Notes under the pieces: model-generated | What the model was told of the DNA's origin: nothing | The model's database searches: none | Seen by the model: the letters and a program-made list of their open reading frames with translations, nothing else | Made by a program: the position numbers and the translations under genes | In this document: positions 62,057-64,000 of the stretch, in pieces | Numbering within the stretch: position 1 is the first letter of the stretch | Layout of the letters: every line of letters begins with the position of its first letter | From: Candidatus Cloacimonadota bacterium | GTDB lineage: Bacteria > Cloacimonadota > Cloacimonadia > JGIOTU-2 | Direction of reading: 5' to 3' | NCBI GenBank assembly: GCA_016932035.1 | Contig: JAFGDR010000001.1 | Span: 11,022-75,021, forward strand | DNA: 64,000 bases

Positions 62057-63870
62057 ATGCGCTTAAAACGTTTTTTCAGTTCCTCAAAAGTGATTTCAAT
62101 AATGGTGGGACGTCCATGAGGGCAAAAGAAGGGGTTTTTACAGGCAAAAAGTCGATTGATCAGTTCAAGCATCTCTTTTTTGCTCAACTTTTGATGCAGC
62201 TTTATTGAAGCATGGCATGCGTATGATTTTGCAAGGGTGTCTCGGAAATCTCCATCAGGTGAGAATTCTTCCTCGATCTGTTTAAATATCTCTACGAGTA
62301 TATCGCCTTTCTTCCAATCTTGAAGATCTTTTGGAATTTCTTCAACAATAATGGAATTACCGCTGAAAACCTTGATCTTGAATCCAACCTTAACAAACAT
62401 GTCCCGGTATTCTTCGAGGAAATCCGGGATAACCTTTTGCAGATGTTTTGGAAGATCTATCACGAGAGGGAAGAGCAGCTTTTGACCGTCCAAACCCTTT
62501 TCGTTTTCCTCAAGACGCTTTTTAATCTTTTCATATTGAATGCGTTCATGGGCTGCATGCTGGTCAACAACAAGCATGCCGCTTTTGGTCTCGACGATAA
62601 TAAAGGAATCATCGATCTGCCATGGATTAATGATCTCGGATTCTATGATTTTGTTTTTATTTTTTATTACATTATCTTCAAAAAGATACGAAAGCTGAAC
62701 GTCTTTTTTTTGATGAACAAACAAATTCTGGGAATGGTCATAGTGCTCTGATGATTTCTTTGCTGATGAAGATTTTTCATATACAGATTCTATGGAAGAC
62801 TCATTTGATTGTTCATGATTTGATGGTTCACCAGTACGAAGTTCAGCAAACTTCTGACGTTCAAAATCGAGTAATGCATTGGTTAAAGAGGTTTTTACAA
62901 AGTTAAATATCACATGTGAGTCTTTGAAGCGAACCTCAGTCTTTGTTGGTGATACATTCACATCGAGGAGGTTGCCTGGTAGATCGAGTAGGAGTATATA
63001 GAGCGGAAGTTGATTTTTGAGAAGACTTTTTTTCGTGAAAGGTTCGTATGCTTTTTTGATTGCACTATAAATGATTTTATCACTAATATATCTTTCATTA
63101 ATATATAAATAATGGATTTTTTCCCAGTCTGCATCTTCGTGGTACGATCCGATAAAACCTTTCAGAGACAATCCGTCAAATGTGGTCTGTACAGGTATAA
63201 CATTATTTTTGAAAAAATTATCTCCAAAGATATCAACAATCCTTTTTTCAAGAAATTCAACTTTTGGATAATTGAGTATTTGCCGTCCGTTATGGCTGAG
63301 CTTGAAACTTATCTCATGATGTGTGCATGCAAGATGCTGAATCGTTCTGGTGATATGCTGCATCTCAGTTTGAGTTGTTTTAAGGAACTTTTGTCTGGCA
63401 GGAACATTTTTAAAGAGGTTTTTTACACGGATAATTGTTCCCGGCGTGCTACCTGTTTCAGTAACATCCTTGATATCTCCACCTTGTATTTGGATAAAAA
63501 TAGCTGGTTTTTTATCCTGATTCTGGGGAAGTGATATAAGTTCCATTTCTGATACTGAAGCAATACTTGGAAGAGCTTCTCCCCTAAATCCAAGGGTAGC
63601 AATGTTTTGAATATCATCAAGAGAATATATCTTACTGGTAGCATGCCTTTCCAGGGACAGCAGTGCATCATCTTTTGTCATGCCGCTTCCGTTATCGATA
63701 ACTTCAATGAGTTTTTTGCCACCATTTTCGATATTAACTACGATCTTTGTGGGGTTGGAATCGATCGCATTTTCAATAAGTTCTTTAACTACTGATGCAG
63801 GTCTTTCGATTATTTCACCGGCAGCTATATGGTTTATTACCTTTTCATCTAAGACTTTTATACGACTCAT
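62053..63870 (-). CDS. mutL: DNA mismatch repair protein MutL (with endonuclease motif)
   Basis: A 605-residue GHKL ATPase. The N-terminus has IAAGEIIERPASVVKELIENAID, DNGSGM and TLGFRGEALPSIASV. The C-terminal dimerisation domain keeps the metal-binding endonuclease motif DQHA-x2-E-x4-E (DQHAAHERIQYE) and the late CPHGRPT motif. Both mark nicking MutLs of bacteria without MutH. mutS is not in the window. The helix after the catalytic Glu reads DSNPTK instead of the more usual DAGAT. Confidence 0.95.
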   Translation of the reverse strand: MSRIKVLDEKVINHIAAGEIIERPASVVKELIENAIDSNPTKIVVNIENGGKKLIEVIDNGSGMTKDDALLSLERHATSKIYSLDDIQNIATLGFRGEALPSIASVSEMELISLPQNQDKKPAIFIQIQGGDIKDVTETGSTPGTIIRVKNLFKNVPARQKFLKTTQTEMQHITRTIQHLACTHHEISFKLSHNGRQILNYPKVEFLEKRIVDIFGDNFFKNNVIPVQTTFDGLSLKGFIGSYHEDADWEKIHYLYINERYISDKIIYSAIKKAYEPFTKKSLLKNQLPLYILLLDLPGNLLDVNVSPTKTEVRFKDSHVIFNFVKTSLTNALLDFERQKFAELRTGEPSNHEQSNESSIESVYEKSSSAKKSSEHYDHSQNLFVHQKKDVQLSYLFEDNVIKNKNKIIESEIINPWQIDDSFIIVETKSGMLVVDQHAAHERIQYEKIKKRLEENEKGLDGQKLLFPLVIDLPKHLQKVIPDFLEEYRDMFVKVGFKIKVFSGNSIIVEEIPKDLQDWKKGDILVEIFKQIEEEFSPDGDFRDTLAKSYACHASIKLHQKLSKKEMLELINRLFACKNPFFCPHGRPTIIEITFEELKKRFKRI

Positions 63871-64000
63871 ATAATCTCGTTTAATATTTTCTATGCATGA
63901 AGAATTTCATATTTTCTCGGTCAAGAATTTTCATTTGACAAGAAATTTTATTTAAAAAAATTTTACAAAAAATTTCAGCTTGTTTAATATTGCATGTAAG
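63871..64000. other. AT-rich region upstream of mutL
   Basis: No gene is seen. TTGACA (63935-63940, plus) could be the -35 of a gene beginning after the window. On the minus strand TTGACC (complement of 63917-63922) may belong to the mutL promoter. Both are weak calls. Confidence 0.3.

Overview
The window reads as a chromosomal segment of an AT-rich, outer-membrane-bearing anaerobe. KDO synthesis and Lpt genes, an Mla-type ATPase/MCE pair and an Omp85-like barrel protein show a Gram-negative envelope. Two secreted proteins end in a Bacteroidota-style C-terminal sorting domain, and lipoproteins with PEGA, FG-GAP and YCF48-like repeats are frequent. An NADH-dehydrogenase-like flavin/iron-sulfur complex lies next to an NADP-type glutamate dehydrogenase. 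Together this suggests an amino-acid-fermenting member of the FCB superphylum, with Cloacimonadota as my best guess. No rRNA or marker tree is available here, so the placement is inference.

Layout. 1-4000 (minus strand): start of a membrane protein, an Ig-domain lipoprotein, tRNA-Arg, tRNA-Leu, secG, trpS, rimO. 4100-9560 (plus): rpmB, an HtrA protease, a primary-type sigma factor, valS. 9570-12870: tRNA-Leu(UAG), tig, clpP, clpX from one good promoter; the ClpP has Asn where the catalytic Asp is expected. 12880-13520: a cluster of one intact tRNA-Asn, two tRNA-Asn-like remnants and a small GIY-YIG nuclease gene with a premature stop; this is the most unusual structure in the window. 13530-18610: a secreted M1 peptidase, a broken dehydrogenase gene, a candidate small RNA and a beta-propeller lipoprotein. 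18740-24555: a three-gene redox complex whose large subunit fuses ferredoxin, GltD/NfnB-like flavoprotein and molybdopterin-oxidoreductase-like modules. 24626-29825: gdhA, a nucleotidyltransferase, and an unusual protein joining receiver-like domains to a PEP-synthase ATP-binding domain.

30010-36420: psuG, then pyrG, kdsA, kdsC, lptC, an OstA-like gene and lptB, forming an LPS-precursor and LPS-export run. 36460-40830: lipA, then hpf, hprK, ptsH and ptsI, a PTS phosphorelay with no sugar permease in sight. 40866-45440: a sugar-phosphate isomerase, purN, mtaB, an Mla-type ATPase and an MCE protein. 45454-50921: two very large envelope proteins. 51226-58761: a class V aminotransferase, purH, miaA, a parvulin, deoB and a PEGA lipoprotein. 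58913-63870: lepA, a secreted sorting-domain protein and mutL.

Most genes are housekeeping. The parts that deserve a second look are the tRNA-Asn/GIY-YIG cluster, the redox complex beside gdhA, the ClpP active-site change, the receiver/ATP-grasp fusion, the candidate small RNA at about 17360-17433 and the palindromic operator in front of gdhA. No CRISPR array, insertion sequence, prophage or rRNA operon was seen.
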